Notes: generated by a model not told the origin, from the sequence alone. A stretch of DNA of 53,410 bases from CAZGMC01 sp964526565 (GCA_964526565.1 CAZGMC010000016.1:1-53410); one strand, 5' to 3'. Positions 40,426 to 51,117 are shown, counted from the stretch's first letter. Made by a program: numbers and translations.

Positions 40426-40878
40426 TTACGATTCGCCCTTGAACCTGTCCGTGCGCCGCCGGTCGCGTTTGGTGGGGCGGCCGGTGCCGCGCGCGCGGGG
40501 GGCGACCGCGGCGTCGCGCGGCAGTGCGGTTTCGGGAACCGGCGGCGACAGGTCCTCGTACAGGGTCTGGGCCTCGCTGGCCGGGCCGCGCCGCGTGCCC
40601 GCCGCCAGCACCTTGACCACGCGCACGTGACGGCCCTGGACGAAGGTCAGCACCTGGCCCGGCCGTACCGCGAAATGCGCCTTGGTCACCACCGCGCCGT
40701 CGACCCGCACCTTGCCCTGCACGCACATCTCCGTGGCCAGCGAGCGCGTCTTGAAGAACCGCGCGAACCACAGCCACTTGTCGAGCCGCACCTTGTCGAG
40801 CCGCTCCTTGTCGAGCCGCTCCTTGTCGAGCCGCTCCGGGCCGGTGCCGGCACCGCTTTCGCTTCCCTCGCCCGTCAC
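40426..40878 (-). CDS. S4-domain RNA-binding protein (Hsp15-like) with repeated N-terminal motif
   Basis: Hsp15-type proteins bind stalled 50S subunits carrying nascent peptidyl-tRNA. The S4 domain is clear: RLDKWLWFARFFKTRSLATE, VQGKVRVDGAVVTKAHFAV and RPGQVLTFVQGRHVRVVKVL. Normally the protein starts with M-RLDKWLW. Here a GTG at 40878, overlapping the helicase stop as GTGA, leads through MTGEGSESGAGTG to three extra copies of R-L-D-K before the genuine one. These are encoded by a 15-bp tandem array, so the repeat duplicates the conserved start of the domain itself. The C-terminal tail is basic. The helicase-S4 order is usual in alphaproteobacteria. Confidence 0.88.
   Translation of the reverse strand: MTGEGSESGAGTGPERLDKERLDKERLDKVRLDKWLWFARFFKTRSLATEMCVQGKVRVDGAVVTKAHFAVRPGQVLTFVQGRHVRVVKVLAAGTRRGPASEAQTLYEDLSPPVPETALPRDAAVAPRARGTGRPTKRDRRRTDRFKGES
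40777..40836. repeat. 15-bp coding tandem repeat, four units
   Basis: Four units of CTTGTCGAGCCGCWC on the plus strand, reading RLDK(E/V) in the S4 protein on the minus strand. The unit nearest the domain is the ancestral one and ends in AC; the other three are identical. It expands the start of the RNA-binding domain without breaking the frame. Confidence 0.95.
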
Positions 40879-43382
40879 GGCCGGCCGCTCAACACCTTGA
40901 GCTTGGCGAACGGCGACTCGGGCCTGAGCCCGACGCGCCGCCGCCGCGCCGGCCGTGCACGGCGCGCCGGGCGGTGGAAGGTCGTGGTGCCGTCCTCGGC
41001 GATCACCACGCGGTAGCCGAGCAGGGCCAGCACCTGCGGCAGGTCGGCGCGGGCGCAGCCGACGAGTTGGGCCAGCCGTGGTTCGTCGCCGAACGGCCCG
41101 CCGACGGCCAGTGCCTCCGCCACCCCGGCCAACGCCTCCAGCCGGTCGAGCCGCACCGCCCGCCGTCCGGCCGCGGCGTAGCCGATGGCGCCGTAGAACG
41201 CCTCCGGCACGCCTTCGGCGCGGAGCACCGAGGGGCTGCCGGGATTGGGCAGCGCCGGCGGCACGATCAGCCGGTTGGCCACCGCCCACAGCAGCCCCCG
41301 CATCGCCAGCAGCCGCGGCTTGAGGGCCGGCTGCACGTACACGTACGCCTGCCCAAGGCAGACGCCCAGCCCCTGCAGCCGCCGCTGCTCGGCCGGCGTC
41401 AGGTGGTCGATCAGGCCTGTCACCTGGGCCCGCGGCAGGCCGCCCATGGCCTCGATAAGCTGGTAGGCGATGCCGCGGGCCGTGCCCTCAAGCCGTGCCT
41501 CGCGCAGCCGCAGCAGCGGCTTGAGCGCCGTCGCCACCTCGGTCTCCAGCCAGCCGCGCAGGCGCCGGGCGATGCGGTCGCGCGCGCCCGGCTCGACCAG
41601 GTCACCCGTCAGCGGCCGCACCGCGGGCGCATAGACATCCGGGCCGGGCGCCAGCTTCGCAATCGGCGCACCGTGCCACAGCACCGTGTCCCACTGTTCG
41701 CTGCCGGCCGCACCCAGCGAGAAGGCCTCGTCACCGTCTGCCTCCAGCCGCCGCACCCGCGCCGCAATCTCGTCGCGCAGAGCGCGGCGGGCGGCGCTGA
41801 GCAGGGCGCGGGTGTCCTCGCTGTGGGCCGGGGTGTCGGGCTGGAAGCGGAAGCCGTCCAGCCGCCCGACATATTCGCCCTCGACCAGCACCTCGCCCTG
41901 GCGGCTGACGGCGCCGGCCAGCGTGCCGCCGGCCTTCAGGCTCTTGACCAGCAGCGCCGAGCGGCGGTCGACAAAGCGCTGCGTCAGGCGCTGGTGCAGC
42001 GCGTCGGACAGCCTGTCCTCGATCGCCCGCGAGCGCTCCTGCCAGTGCCGCGGGTCGGCCAGCCAGTCGGGGCGGTACGAGATGTACGTCCAGGTGCGGA
42101 TGTGGGCGATGCGGGTGACCAGGGCGTCGATATCGCCGTCGGTGCGGTCGAGCCGCGCCACCTGCCGTGCCACCCACTCGGTGTCGAGCCGCCGGTCGTG
42201 CGCCATGAGCTGGCGGTACACCGTGGACAGCAGGCGGGTGTGCGAGTCGGTCAGCATCTTGCGGAAGTCCGGGATCTGGCAGACCTCCCACAGCAGCCGC
42301 GTCGCCTCCCGCGTCCCCGCCACGGCCGCGATCTCGGGGTCGCGCGCCAGCACGGCCAGGGCGAGCTGGTCGTCGGCCTCCGGCGCCCGGCGCAGCACCC
42401 GGTCCGGCGGCCGCTCGTCGAGGCTCTTGAGCAGGGCGTCGGGTGAGCGGAAGTCGAGCTCGGCGTTGCGCCACATCAGCGCCTTGACCGGCTCGAAGCT
42501 GTGCGTCTCGACCGCCTCGACGATCTCCTCGCCGAGGTCGTCGGCACGGTCGGTGGTGCCGAAGGTGCCGTCGGCCATGTGCCGCCCGGCGCGGCCGGCG
42601 ATCTGGGCGATCTCCGGCGCCGCCAGCCGGCGCGGGCTGGCGCCATCGAACTTCCACAGCCGCGCAAAGGCGACGTGGTCGATGTCCATGTTCAGGCCCA
42701 TGCCGATGGCATCGGTGGCGACCAGGTAGTCGACCTCGCCGGCCTGGTACATGGCCACCTGGGCGTTGCGCGTGCGCGGGCTGAGCGCGCCCAGCACCAC
42801 CGCCGTGCCACCGCGCTGGCGGCGGATCAGCTCGGCCAGGTGGTAGACGTCGCTGGCCGAGAAGGCGACCACGGCGCTGCGCGGCGGCAGCCGGGTCAGC
42901 TTGCGCGGGCCGGCATGGCGCAAGGTCGAGAAGCGCGGCCGCGAGATGAACTCCGCCTCCGGCACCAGCCGGCGCAGCAGCGGCCGGATCGTCTCGGCGC
43001 CGAGCACCATGGTCTCGTCGAGGCCACGGGCGCGCAGCAGCCGGTCGGTGAAGATGTGGCCGCGCTCCGGGTCGGCGCAGAGCTGGATCTCGTCCACGGC
43101 CAGGAAGTCGACCGGACGGTCGAGCGGCATGCTCTCGACGGTGCAGATGAAATAGGCGGCATTCGGCGGGATGATCTTTTCCTCGCCGGTGACCAGGGCG
43201 ACGCGGGAGCGCCCCTTGATCCGCACCACCTTGTCGTAGTTCTCGCGGGCCAGCAGGCGCAGCGGAAACCCGATCATGCCGCTGGCATGGCCCAGCATGC
43301 GATCGATGGCAAGAAAGGTCTTGCCCGTGTTGGTCGGGCCCAGAACCGCGAAAACGCGGCTGCGATCGGCAGCGGCCAGCAT
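40875..43382 (-). CDS. SUV3-like superfamily 2 RNA/DNA helicase
   Basis: About 835 residues. Motif I is LGPTNTGKT at residues 14-22. Motif II reads VDEIQ, the Suv3-type variant of DExH. SASDVYHLAELIRRQRGG, VATDAIGMGLNMDIDHV and QIAGRAGRHMADGTFGTTD (motif VI) follow. The long C-terminal half (KMLTDSHTRLLSTVYRQL and onwards) and a basic tail fit alphaproteobacterial relatives of mitochondrial Suv3, the helicase of the RNA degradosome. The start at ATG 43382 is chosen for its AAGGTG site and direct lead into motif I. ATG 43496 and 43463 would add a Pro/Arg-rich stretch. Translation of the S4 gene is coupled. Confidence 0.88.
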   Translation of the reverse strand: MLAAADRSRVFAVLGPTNTGKTFLAIDRMLGHASGMIGFPLRLLARENYDKVVRIKGRSRVALVTGEEKIIPPNAAYFICTVESMPLDRPVDFLAVDEIQLCADPERGHIFTDRLLRARGLDETMVLGAETIRPLLRRLVPEAEFISRPRFSTLRHAGPRKLTRLPPRSAVVAFSASDVYHLAELIRRQRGGTAVVLGALSPRTRNAQVAMYQAGEVDYLVATDAIGMGLNMDIDHVAFARLWKFDGASPRRLAAPEIAQIAGRAGRHMADGTFGTTDRADDLGEEIVEAVETHSFEPVKALMWRNAELDFRSPDALLKSLDERPPDRVLRRAPEADDQLALAVLARDPEIAAVAGTREATRLLWEVCQIPDFRKMLTDSHTRLLSTVYRQLMAHDRRLDTEWVARQVARLDRTDGDIDALVTRIAHIRTWTYISYRPDWLADPRHWQERSRAIEDRLSDALHQRLTQRFVDRRSALLVKSLKAGGTLAGAVSRQGEVLVEGEYVGRLDGFRFQPDTPAHSEDTRALLSAARRALRDEIAARVRRLEADGDEAFSLGAAGSEQWDTVLWHGAPIAKLAPGPDVYAPAVRPLTGDLVEPGARDRIARRLRGWLETEVATALKPLLRLREARLEGTARGIAYQLIEAMGGLPRAQVTGLIDHLTPAEQRRLQGLGVCLGQAYVYVQPALKPRLLAMRGLLWAVANRLIVPPALPNPGSPSVLRAEGVPEAFYGAIGYAAAGRRAVRLDRLEALAGVAEALAVGGPFGDEPRLAQLVGCARADLPQVLALLGYRVVIAEDGTTTFHRPARRARPARRRRVGLRPESPFAKLKVLSGRP

Positions 43383-43570
43383 GGCGGCACCTTCGGGTTT
43401 CGCGTCAGGCAATGCAAGCAGCAATGTTGCCGCCGGCCGGCGCGGCGTGCCGTGCACGGACCGCATCGCCACATTTGCAGCACACTCTCCGCGCAAGCAT
43501 CGGCGGTGAAGCGGCCACGGGGGCAGTCCGGGGGGCGGCGGTCCAGGGAGCGGTCCCGCGAGGAGGAGCC

Positions 43571-45076
43571 ATGCGCCCGGTTGTGCGCATCCTGACGGCA
43601 GTGCTGGCTGTTGCGGCGCTGGCCCCGGCCGCCTCGGCGCAGGCGCCGGACGATGCGGCGCAGGCGTTCAGCGATGCGGTCAAGGCCTGGCTCGACGAAG
43701 CCGTCATCGCGCCGATGGCCGACGCCGGCTTCGACATCGACGCCGCCATCGATGTGGACATGGGCGACAGCGGATACCGGGTCACCATCGCCGACCTCGC
43801 CGTGACCATGCCGGCCGGAAGCCTGCTCGCCGTCGGCACCATCGAGGCGGTCGTCACCCCGCGCGACGACGGCCGGTACGCGGTGACGGCGCACCTGCCG
43901 TCCGACCTCTTCCTGTACACTGCCGACGGCACCGAGCGCCTGACCGCCGCCATCGGCGGGCAGGCGTTTGCCGGCGTGTTCGCACCGGCCCTGCAGACCT
44001 TCACGACGCTGGACGTCCGGCTCGACGACATCCGGGTCGCCGTGCCGTCGACGGGGCTGCGCGTCACCATTGGGCACACGGGCCTCGACAGCGAGACGTT
44101 TCCGGCCGCGGCCGGCACGCATGACATGGCCTCTGCCCTGGTCGTGGAAAACATCGACGTGGTCCCCGGCAACACTGAAGAGCGCATCACGGTCGAGCGG
44201 CTCGCCGTGACCTCGACGCTGGCCGCCCTCGACCTCGATGCCTATGCCGCCTTTGTGGCGGCGTATCGCGGCGTGATCGCCGAGGGCCGCGCGGGCAGCG
44301 GCAGCCCTGACCCCGGCGCCATCAATGCCAAGCTGGCGCAACTGATCGAGGACACGCCGCCGCTGGTCGACGGGATCGCCGTCACCTACGGCGTCGCCGG
44401 CCTGCGCGCAGCCGGCCCGGACGGCGCGATCATGATGGGGCGGATTCGCGCCGCGCTGTCGGCCGAGGCCCTGGCCGGCGACGCCGCCACGCTGCACGCC
44501 ACGGGGGAGATGACTGGCATCGCCATCGAGCCGTCGGCCGACGCCGACCTGCTGCCGCGCCAGGCGGAGCTCGATGTCACCGTCAGCGGCGTCCCCAACG
44601 CCGCCCTGACGGCACTGCTCGCCGAGCGGCTGCGCGGCGGTACGGGCTCCGGTGTGCGCCCCGGCCCGGCCGCGCCGCCGCCAGCCGTCTGGGAGCGGCT
44701 GCTGGAGGCGCTCGGCGAGGCGGGAACGACGATGCGACTCGACCGCCTGTCGCTGGACAGCGGCACCGCGGCCATCGAGATGAGCGGCAGCGCCCACCCG
44801 GTGCCGGAGGCGGCGCAGGGCGTGGTGGCGACGCTTTCGATCCGCATCCGCGGCATGAGTCACGCGATGCAGGAGCTGCGCCGCCTGCCCGAGGCGGCGC
44901 CGCTGACGCTGGTGCTGGCCGTGCTGCAGCTTGCCGGCGTTGCCGAGACCGATGCCGCCGGCCGGTCCACGATCCGCTATGACCTTGAAATGACGGCGGA
45001 TGGGCGCACCGTCGTCAATGGTGTCGACCTGGCGCCGCTGCTCGGCATGGTGCCGGAAGGGACGCCGCCGCCCTGA
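43571..45076 (+). CDS. Secreted protein of unknown function, paralogue 1
   Basis: A 501-residue protein with a signal peptide (cleavage near ASAQAPDD). The mature part alternates strand-forming segments: YRVTIADLAVTMPAGSLLAV, TFTTLDVRLDDIRVAVPSTG. It ends RYDLEMTADGRTVVNGVDLA followed by PLLGM. The same plan, ending YDLVVTADGTFTLNGTDMGP, occurs in the next gene, so the two are tandem paralogues. The -NG-D/PM- ending loosely recalls YdgA/DUF945 and DUF2125 periplasmic proteins, but I cannot confirm membership. ATG 43571 follows AGGAGGAGC. It is divergent from the helicase. Confidence 0.75.
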   Translation: MRPVVRILTAVLAVAALAPAASAQAPDDAAQAFSDAVKAWLDEAVIAPMADAGFDIDAAIDVDMGDSGYRVTIADLAVTMPAGSLLAVGTIEAVVTPRDDGRYAVTAHLPSDLFLYTADGTERLTAAIGGQAFAGVFAPALQTFTTLDVRLDDIRVAVPSTGLRVTIGHTGLDSETFPAAAGTHDMASALVVENIDVVPGNTEERITVERLAVTSTLAALDLDAYAAFVAAYRGVIAEGRAGSGSPDPGAINAKLAQLIEDTPPLVDGIAVTYGVAGLRAAGPDGAIMMGRIRAALSAEALAGDAATLHATGEMTGIAIEPSADADLLPRQAELDVTVSGVPNAALTALLAERLRGGTGSGVRPGPAAPPPAVWERLLEALGEAGTTMRLDRLSLDSGTAAIEMSGSAHPVPEAAQGVVATLSIRIRGMSHAMQELRRLPEAAPLTLVLAVLQLAGVAETDAAGRSTIRYDLEMTADGRTVVNGVDLAPLLGMVPEGTPPP

Positions 45077-45266
45077 CGGCGACCGGGAATGCATGCCGCC
45101 AAGCCATACTGGCATCATCAGAACTTTCGGGGTATTGCCACACGGCTGACACCAATCATGATGACAACGTCTGCGTCAGACCGATGATCGGCCGCCCCCG
45201 GTGCGGGTAATCGCCGGCCGACGGATCGGGGCACGCCACAGGCATTGATTCAATCGGAGAGAAGAC

Positions 45267-46745
45267 ATGCGGGCTTCGAGCATACTGGCCGGCACCATGG
45301 GGATCGCCGCGGTGGCGGTTTCGGCGGCGGCCTGGGGACAGGCGACCGAGGAGGGTGCGGCCGAGATTCGCCAGGGTCTCCAGGAATGGATCGACACCAG
45401 GCTCGGTCAGGAAGAAGGGGTCGAGATCACAATCGACGGCGAGATCGAGGTCGTGCCGGCGGACGACATCTACGACATCACGATCCCTAGAGCCACGGTG
45501 ACCATGGGCGATGGCGACGTCAGCGTCGTCATCGATGCCATCGAGATCGAGGCCGTGCCGCTGGACAATGGCTGGTACGAGGCGACCTGGGTGATCCCCG
45601 ACACCTATGTCTTCGAAAACGCCCGGCTCAACGAGACGGCGACGGTGACGATCGGGTCCCAGGAAGGCAGCGGCGTCTTCGCGCCGCAGTACGAGACCTT
45701 CATGGAGCTCGACGCCGAGCTGCAGGACATCGTCATGACGCCGCCGGAGGACCAGGGTGAACTCTCCCTGGACCTGATCAGCATCGTTGTCGACAGCGAT
45801 GAGCTTGAAACCGGCGTCTACGACAGCGTCTTCGAGATCGCGCTGGAAGACCTGAATATCCGGGACGAGAACACCGGCGAGACCTTTACCCTTGGTCGCA
45901 TGGCACTGGACGGCAGCGGGTCGGCGCTGAACATGGACGAGTACATGTCCTTCGCGCGCCGCCTCGACGAGATCATGCAGGACCTCGAGGGGGATGATGC
46001 GGCGTCGAACGCCATGTTCACCCGGTTTTCCGAGCTGATCGAGCAGACATCGACGCTTTTCGACGGCATGGCCTTCAACCTGACCGTCCGGGATGTCAAC
46101 GTTGTCGAAGCCGAGCAGACGGTTACCGTCGAGGAGGGCGGCTATTCGGTCTCCATCGACGGTCTGACCGAGGAGTCGTCGACGCTGGGCCTGGCCTTCG
46201 ACCTGACCGGCCTGCAGGTCGATCCCGCGCCCGAGGAAGCGCGCTTCATGCCGGAGCAGACCGTCGTCCGGCTGGCCCTGGTCGACCTGCCCAACGACCA
46301 GCTGCTCGAGATCCTGCAGAGCTTCCTGCAGCTCAGCGCCGAGACCAACCCCGACGACGCCATGATGTTGGCCGGCATGCAGCTGCAGCAGGCGATCATG
46401 GCCGGCGGCACGACCCTGCAGATCGAACAGGTCTCGCTGCTGTCAGAACTCGCCTCGCTGCAGCTGGACGGCGTGGTCGAACCCGACCCGAACGCCGCCT
46501 TCGGTGTCACCGCCGACGCGTCGATGGCGATCGCCGGCCTGGGCGACCTGATCCGCGAGCTGCAGACCCTGCCCGACGCCAGCGACGTCATCCCGTTCCT
46601 GACGCTCATTCAGAGCATGGGCGCCCAGGAAGGTGCTGACGACGCGGGTCGCGAGGTGCGCACCTACGACCTGGTCGTCACCGCCGACGGCACCTTCACG
46701 CTGAACGGCACCGACATGGGCCCGATGCTGCAGCAGATGCAGTAG
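45267..46745 (+). CDS. Secreted protein of unknown function, paralogue 2
   Basis: A 492-residue exported protein with a signal peptide (cleavage near AAAWGQATEE). It shares the plan and the C-terminal DLVVTADGTFTLNG motif of the preceding gene but is markedly more acidic (many Glu/Asp, few Lys/Arg). Segments such as YDITIPRATVTMGDGDVSVV and FMELDAELQDIVMTPPEDQG align with equivalent positions in its neighbour. The 190-base spacer between them (45077-45266) holds no gene and is noticeably less GC-rich, so paralogue 2 may have its own promoter. A strong hairpin follows its stop. Function unknown. Confidence 0.75.
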   Translation: MRASSILAGTMGIAAVAVSAAAWGQATEEGAAEIRQGLQEWIDTRLGQEEGVEITIDGEIEVVPADDIYDITIPRATVTMGDGDVSVVIDAIEIEAVPLDNGWYEATWVIPDTYVFENARLNETATVTIGSQEGSGVFAPQYETFMELDAELQDIVMTPPEDQGELSLDLISIVVDSDELETGVYDSVFEIALEDLNIRDENTGETFTLGRMALDGSGSALNMDEYMSFARRLDEIMQDLEGDDAASNAMFTRFSELIEQTSTLFDGMAFNLTVRDVNVVEAEQTVTVEEGGYSVSIDGLTEESSTLGLAFDLTGLQVDPAPEEARFMPEQTVVRLALVDLPNDQLLEILQSFLQLSAETNPDDAMMLAGMQLQQAIMAGGTTLQIEQVSLLSELASLQLDGVVEPDPNAAFGVTADASMAIAGLGDLIRELQTLPDASDVIPFLTLIQSMGAQEGADDAGREVRTYDLVVTADGTFTLNGTDMGPMLQQMQ

Positions 46746-46762
46746 CCGGCACCCGCGTGACC

Positions 46763-46797
46763 GCCGCCGCCTGCCCACCGGATGGGCAGGCGGCGGC
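46763..46797 (+). terminator. Long perfect hairpin between paralogue 2 and htpG
   Basis: A perfect 15-bp inverted repeat, GCCGCCGCCTGCCCA / TGGGCAGGCGGCGGC, with a five-base loop, 17 bases after the stop codon. The following sequence has only two T, so it is a stable stem rather than a textbook terminator. It probably ends or stabilises the upstream transcript. Confidence 0.7.
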
Positions 46798-46933
46798 ATT
46801 CGTGCGCACGGCTCCCGACGCCGGGGCGGGAGCAACGCCATCTTGCGCCATTGGGCGCCCTTGCACATATCAGCGGCGTTCGGGCCAGCCGGGCGAAACC
46901 AGCCAATCGATTCAAGACGGGGGACCATCGCGC

Positions 46934-48808
<1,875 letters not shown>

Positions 48809-48831
48809 ACCGCCGCGGCCGGAGCCGACGC

Positions 48832-49578
48832 ATGCAGCTCGCGCACTGCACCTGGCCCGAGGTGGAGGCCCACCTCGGGAAGTCACAGGGCATAATGGTG
48901 CCAATCGGCTCAACCGAGCAGCACGGGCCGACCGGGCTGATCGGCACCGACCACCTGACCGCCGACGCCGTCGCCCGCGGTGCCGGCGAGGCGGCGGCGG
49001 CGCTGGTGGCGCCGGTCATCGCCGTCGGCATGGCCCAGCACCACATGGCCTTTCCCGGCACCATGACGCTGCGGCCGTCGACCCTGATCGCCGTGGTGCG
49101 CGACTGCGTGCTGTCATTGGCCGAGCACGGCTTCCGGCGGTTCCTGTTCGTCAACGGCCACGGCGGCAATGTCGCCACGGTGAAGGCGGCCTTCTACGAG
49201 ATCGAGGCGGAGGTGCGGGCGGTGCACCCGGCCGATCCGCCCGACCTGCGCTGCGTCATCGTCAACTGGTACGAAGGCCCGACCGTGGCGGCGCTGCTGC
49301 GCGACCTGTTCGGCAACCGCGAGGGCGCCCATGCCACCCCCGGCGAGATCTCCGTGACCCGCGCCCTGCTGCCCGACGTGGTCAAGTGCGCCGTACCCGA
49401 ACCGGCCATCGCGCCGATCAGCGCCTTCTTCGGGGCCCGCGACTTCCGCCGCCGCCACCCCGACGGTCGCATGGGTTCCGACCCCACCCTGGCGACGCCG
49501 GAGCACGGCCACCGCATCCTCGCTGCCGCCGTGGCCGACGTGGCCGACGCCTACCGCCGCCTGATGGCCGCCGCCTGA
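48832..49578 (+). CDS. Creatininase-family metal-dependent amidohydrolase
   Basis: A 248-residue member of the creatininase/MftE/ArfB superfamily. The metal-binding residues appear in PIGSTEQHGPTGLIGTDHLT (Glu, His, Asp, His), in FVNGHGGN and in HATPGEISVT with the conserved Glu. These enzymes hydrolyse small cyclic amides or formamides; the substrate is not evident here, and no creatine, mycofactocin or riboflavin-type neighbours are present. It lies 23 bases after htpG. Its last codons and stop form the first unit of a 14-bp tandem array. Confidence 0.85.
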   Translation: MQLAHCTWPEVEAHLGKSQGIMVPIGSTEQHGPTGLIGTDHLTADAVARGAGEAAAALVAPVIAVGMAQHHMAFPGTMTLRPSTLIAVVRDCVLSLAEHGFRRFLFVNGHGGNVATVKAAFYEIEAEVRAVHPADPPDLRCVIVNWYEGPTVAALLRDLFGNREGAHATPGEISVTRALLPDVVKCAVPEPAIAPISAFFGARDFRRRHPDGRMGSDPTLATPEHGHRILAAAVADVADAYRRLMAAA

Positions 49579-49622
49579 TGGCCGCCGCCTGATGGCCGCC
49601 GCCTGATGGCCGCCGCCTGATG
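49563..49622. repeat. 14-bp tandem repeat ending in an assembly gap
   Basis: Four units of GATGGCCGCCGCCT plus a partial fifth run into 100 N at 49623-49722. The creatininase stop codon is in the junction of the first two units. Because the array ends in the gap, its true length and the sequence beyond it are unknown. Confidence 0.95.
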
Positions 49623-49763
49623 NNNNNNNNNNNNNNNNNNNNNNNNNNNNNNNNNNNNNNNNNNNNNNNNNNNNNNNNNNNNNNNNNNNNNNNNNNNNNN
49701 NNNNNNNNNNNNNNNNNNNNNNGCCGAGGCCGCCGCGGCGGCCCGCTCCTCCGAACCCGGATC

Positions 49764-50702
49764 ATGGCCCAGGATTTCGCACGCTCGGTCGACTACTACA
49801 CCCAGATGCTGGCGGACTACGCCCGCAACGAGGCATTCGCCGCGGCCATCGCACGGGCCGTGGCGCCGGGGGCGGTGGTCGCCGATGCCGGCACCGGGTC
49901 AGGCCTCCTGGCGGTGCTGGCGGCGCGGGCCGGGGCGCGCAGGGTCTACGCCGTCGAGCGCGTCGAGGAGGCGCGGCAGCTCGCCGCCCAGGTGTTCGCC
50001 GACAACGGCGTCGCCGACCGCGTCGAACTGGTCGCCGGCGACATGGAGAGCATCGCCCTGCCCGAGCCGGTCGACGTGGTGGTGTCGGAGACGCTGGGCA
50101 ACCTGGGCATCGACGAGGGCATCGGCCCGTGGCTGCACGCCTTCTGCGCCCGCAACCTGAAGCCCGGCGGCGTGTGCATCCCGCAGGTGGTGGTCGCCGA
50201 GGTGGCGCCCGTGTGCTTCGGGACGATGTTCACCGGCGCCTGGCTGAGCCGGCCGGTCGGCGTCGACCTGTCGGCCGGCCTGCGCGGCACGTCGCGCCTG
50301 AACCCGCGGCCGGTGCACCTGCCGATGATCCCGGAGATGCTGGGCCCGCCGCAGGTGCTGGAGGAGGTCGAGGTGGGCGCGCCGGCCCGCGACGCGGAAC
50401 AGCCGTTGGCGCTGTCCCTGCCGATCGACCGGCCGGGCCGCCTGGACGGCGTGATCGGCTGGTTCCGCGCCCAGCTGTTCGGCCCGATCGGCTACACCTC
50501 GCTCACCCCCGACTGCCGCCCGAGCTGGCCCTACTGGTGCGTGCCCCTGGCCCCGCCCCGCACCGTCGCCCCCGGCGACCGCCTGGACCTGGACATCGCC
50601 CGCGGCCACGCCATGAACTCCGCCCAGTGGATGGTGGAGGCGAGGGTGGTGCGGGCTCCTCCTGGGACATGCCCGTCAGCCGCCGGATCGCGCCCACGTT
50701 GA
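49764..50702 (+). CDS. PRMT-like SAM-dependent methyltransferase
   Basis: A 312-residue class I methyltransferase. The SAM motif is VVADAGTGSGLLAVLAARAG, followed by VYAVERVEEARQLAAQVFAD and GDMESI. The segment VVVSETLGNLGIDEGI has the shape of the PRMT double-Glu loop (SE...DE rather than SE...ME). The C-terminal beta-rich part (PLAPPRTVAPGDRLDLDIAR) also fits the PRMT barrel. PRMT-like enzymes are uncommon in bacteria, and the substrate is unknown. The last 15 or so residues (from about RVVRAPPG) are antisense to a truncated HTH gene and probably not original. The start ATG 49764 lies 41 bases after an assembly gap, so a longer N-terminus cannot be excluded. Confidence 0.75.
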   Translation: MAQDFARSVDYYTQMLADYARNEAFAAAIARAVAPGAVVADAGTGSGLLAVLAARAGARRVYAVERVEEARQLAAQVFADNGVADRVELVAGDMESIALPEPVDVVVSETLGNLGIDEGIGPWLHAFCARNLKPGGVCIPQVVVAEVAPVCFGTMFTGAWLSRPVGVDLSAGLRGTSRLNPRPVHLPMIPEMLGPPQVLEEVEVGAPARDAEQPLALSLPIDRPGRLDGVIGWFRAQLFGPIGYTSLTPDCRPSWPYWCVPLAPPRTVAPGDRLDLDIARGHAMNSAQWMVEARVVRAPPGTCPSAAGSRPR

Positions 50703-50892
50703 TCTCCGGCGGCGGCTCGTGGCGGGCCGCGGCGATGCCGGCCTGGCGCAGTTCCTCGGTGAGCCGCGCCGCACTCTCCACCGTCGGCACCTGGACAACC
50801 ACGCTGCCGGTCTCCAGCAGCCGGGAGAGGGCGGCATGGGCCTTGCGCAGGGTCATGTGCCGGCGCACGAGGATGCGGGCGGCCTCGACCAT
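50656..50892 (-). pseudogene. Truncated HTH (XRE-type) antitoxin-like gene
   Basis: From ATG 50892 the frame gives about 79 natural-looking residues: MTLRKAHAALSRLLETGSVV, VQVPTVESAARLTEELRQAG, then EINVGAIRRLTGMSQEE. The last segment is the beginning of an XRE helix-turn-helix (usually continuing with F/A and the recognition helix), but the frame then changes to Pro/Ser/Arg-rich noise antisense to the methyltransferase. The DNA-binding domain is therefore cut in its second helix. The open frame technically runs on to 50503. The truncation point coincides with the odd 3' end of the methyltransferase gene, suggesting a recombination junction. Confidence 0.6.
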
Positions 50893-51005
50893 GTCAGGCG
50901 TTCCCGTTGCCGGCTTCAGCCGCAGGCGCGCGCCTGGCTGCCCAGGCTCCGGGACTCTTTGTCCCCGGGACTGGCGTGCTGGGCTTCGCTTCGCTCAGCG
51001 CCTAC

Positions 51006-51117
51006 GGGGGCCAGCCTGCGGGGGCCAGCCTGCGGGGGCCAGCCTGCGGGGGCCAGCCTGCGTGGGCCAGCTTACGGGGGCCAGCTTACGGGGGCCAGCC
51101 TACAAGGGCCAGCCTAC
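51006..51117. repeat. 14-bp tandem repeat spanning the secA stop codon, eight units
   Basis: Eight units of GGGGGCCAGCCTGC and close variants (GTGGGCCAGCTTAC, GGGGGCCAGCTTAC, GGGGGCCAGCCTAC, AAGGGCCAGCCTAC). On the minus strand, the units nearest secA place TAG or TAA codons at regular 14-base steps, and the first of these is the secA stop (51116-51114). There are no spacers, so it is not a CRISPR. Confidence 0.95.

Noticed and set aside
51006..51117. Possible CRISPR array
   Set aside because: The repeats are 14 bp and directly adjacent, with no spacers and no cas genes nearby.
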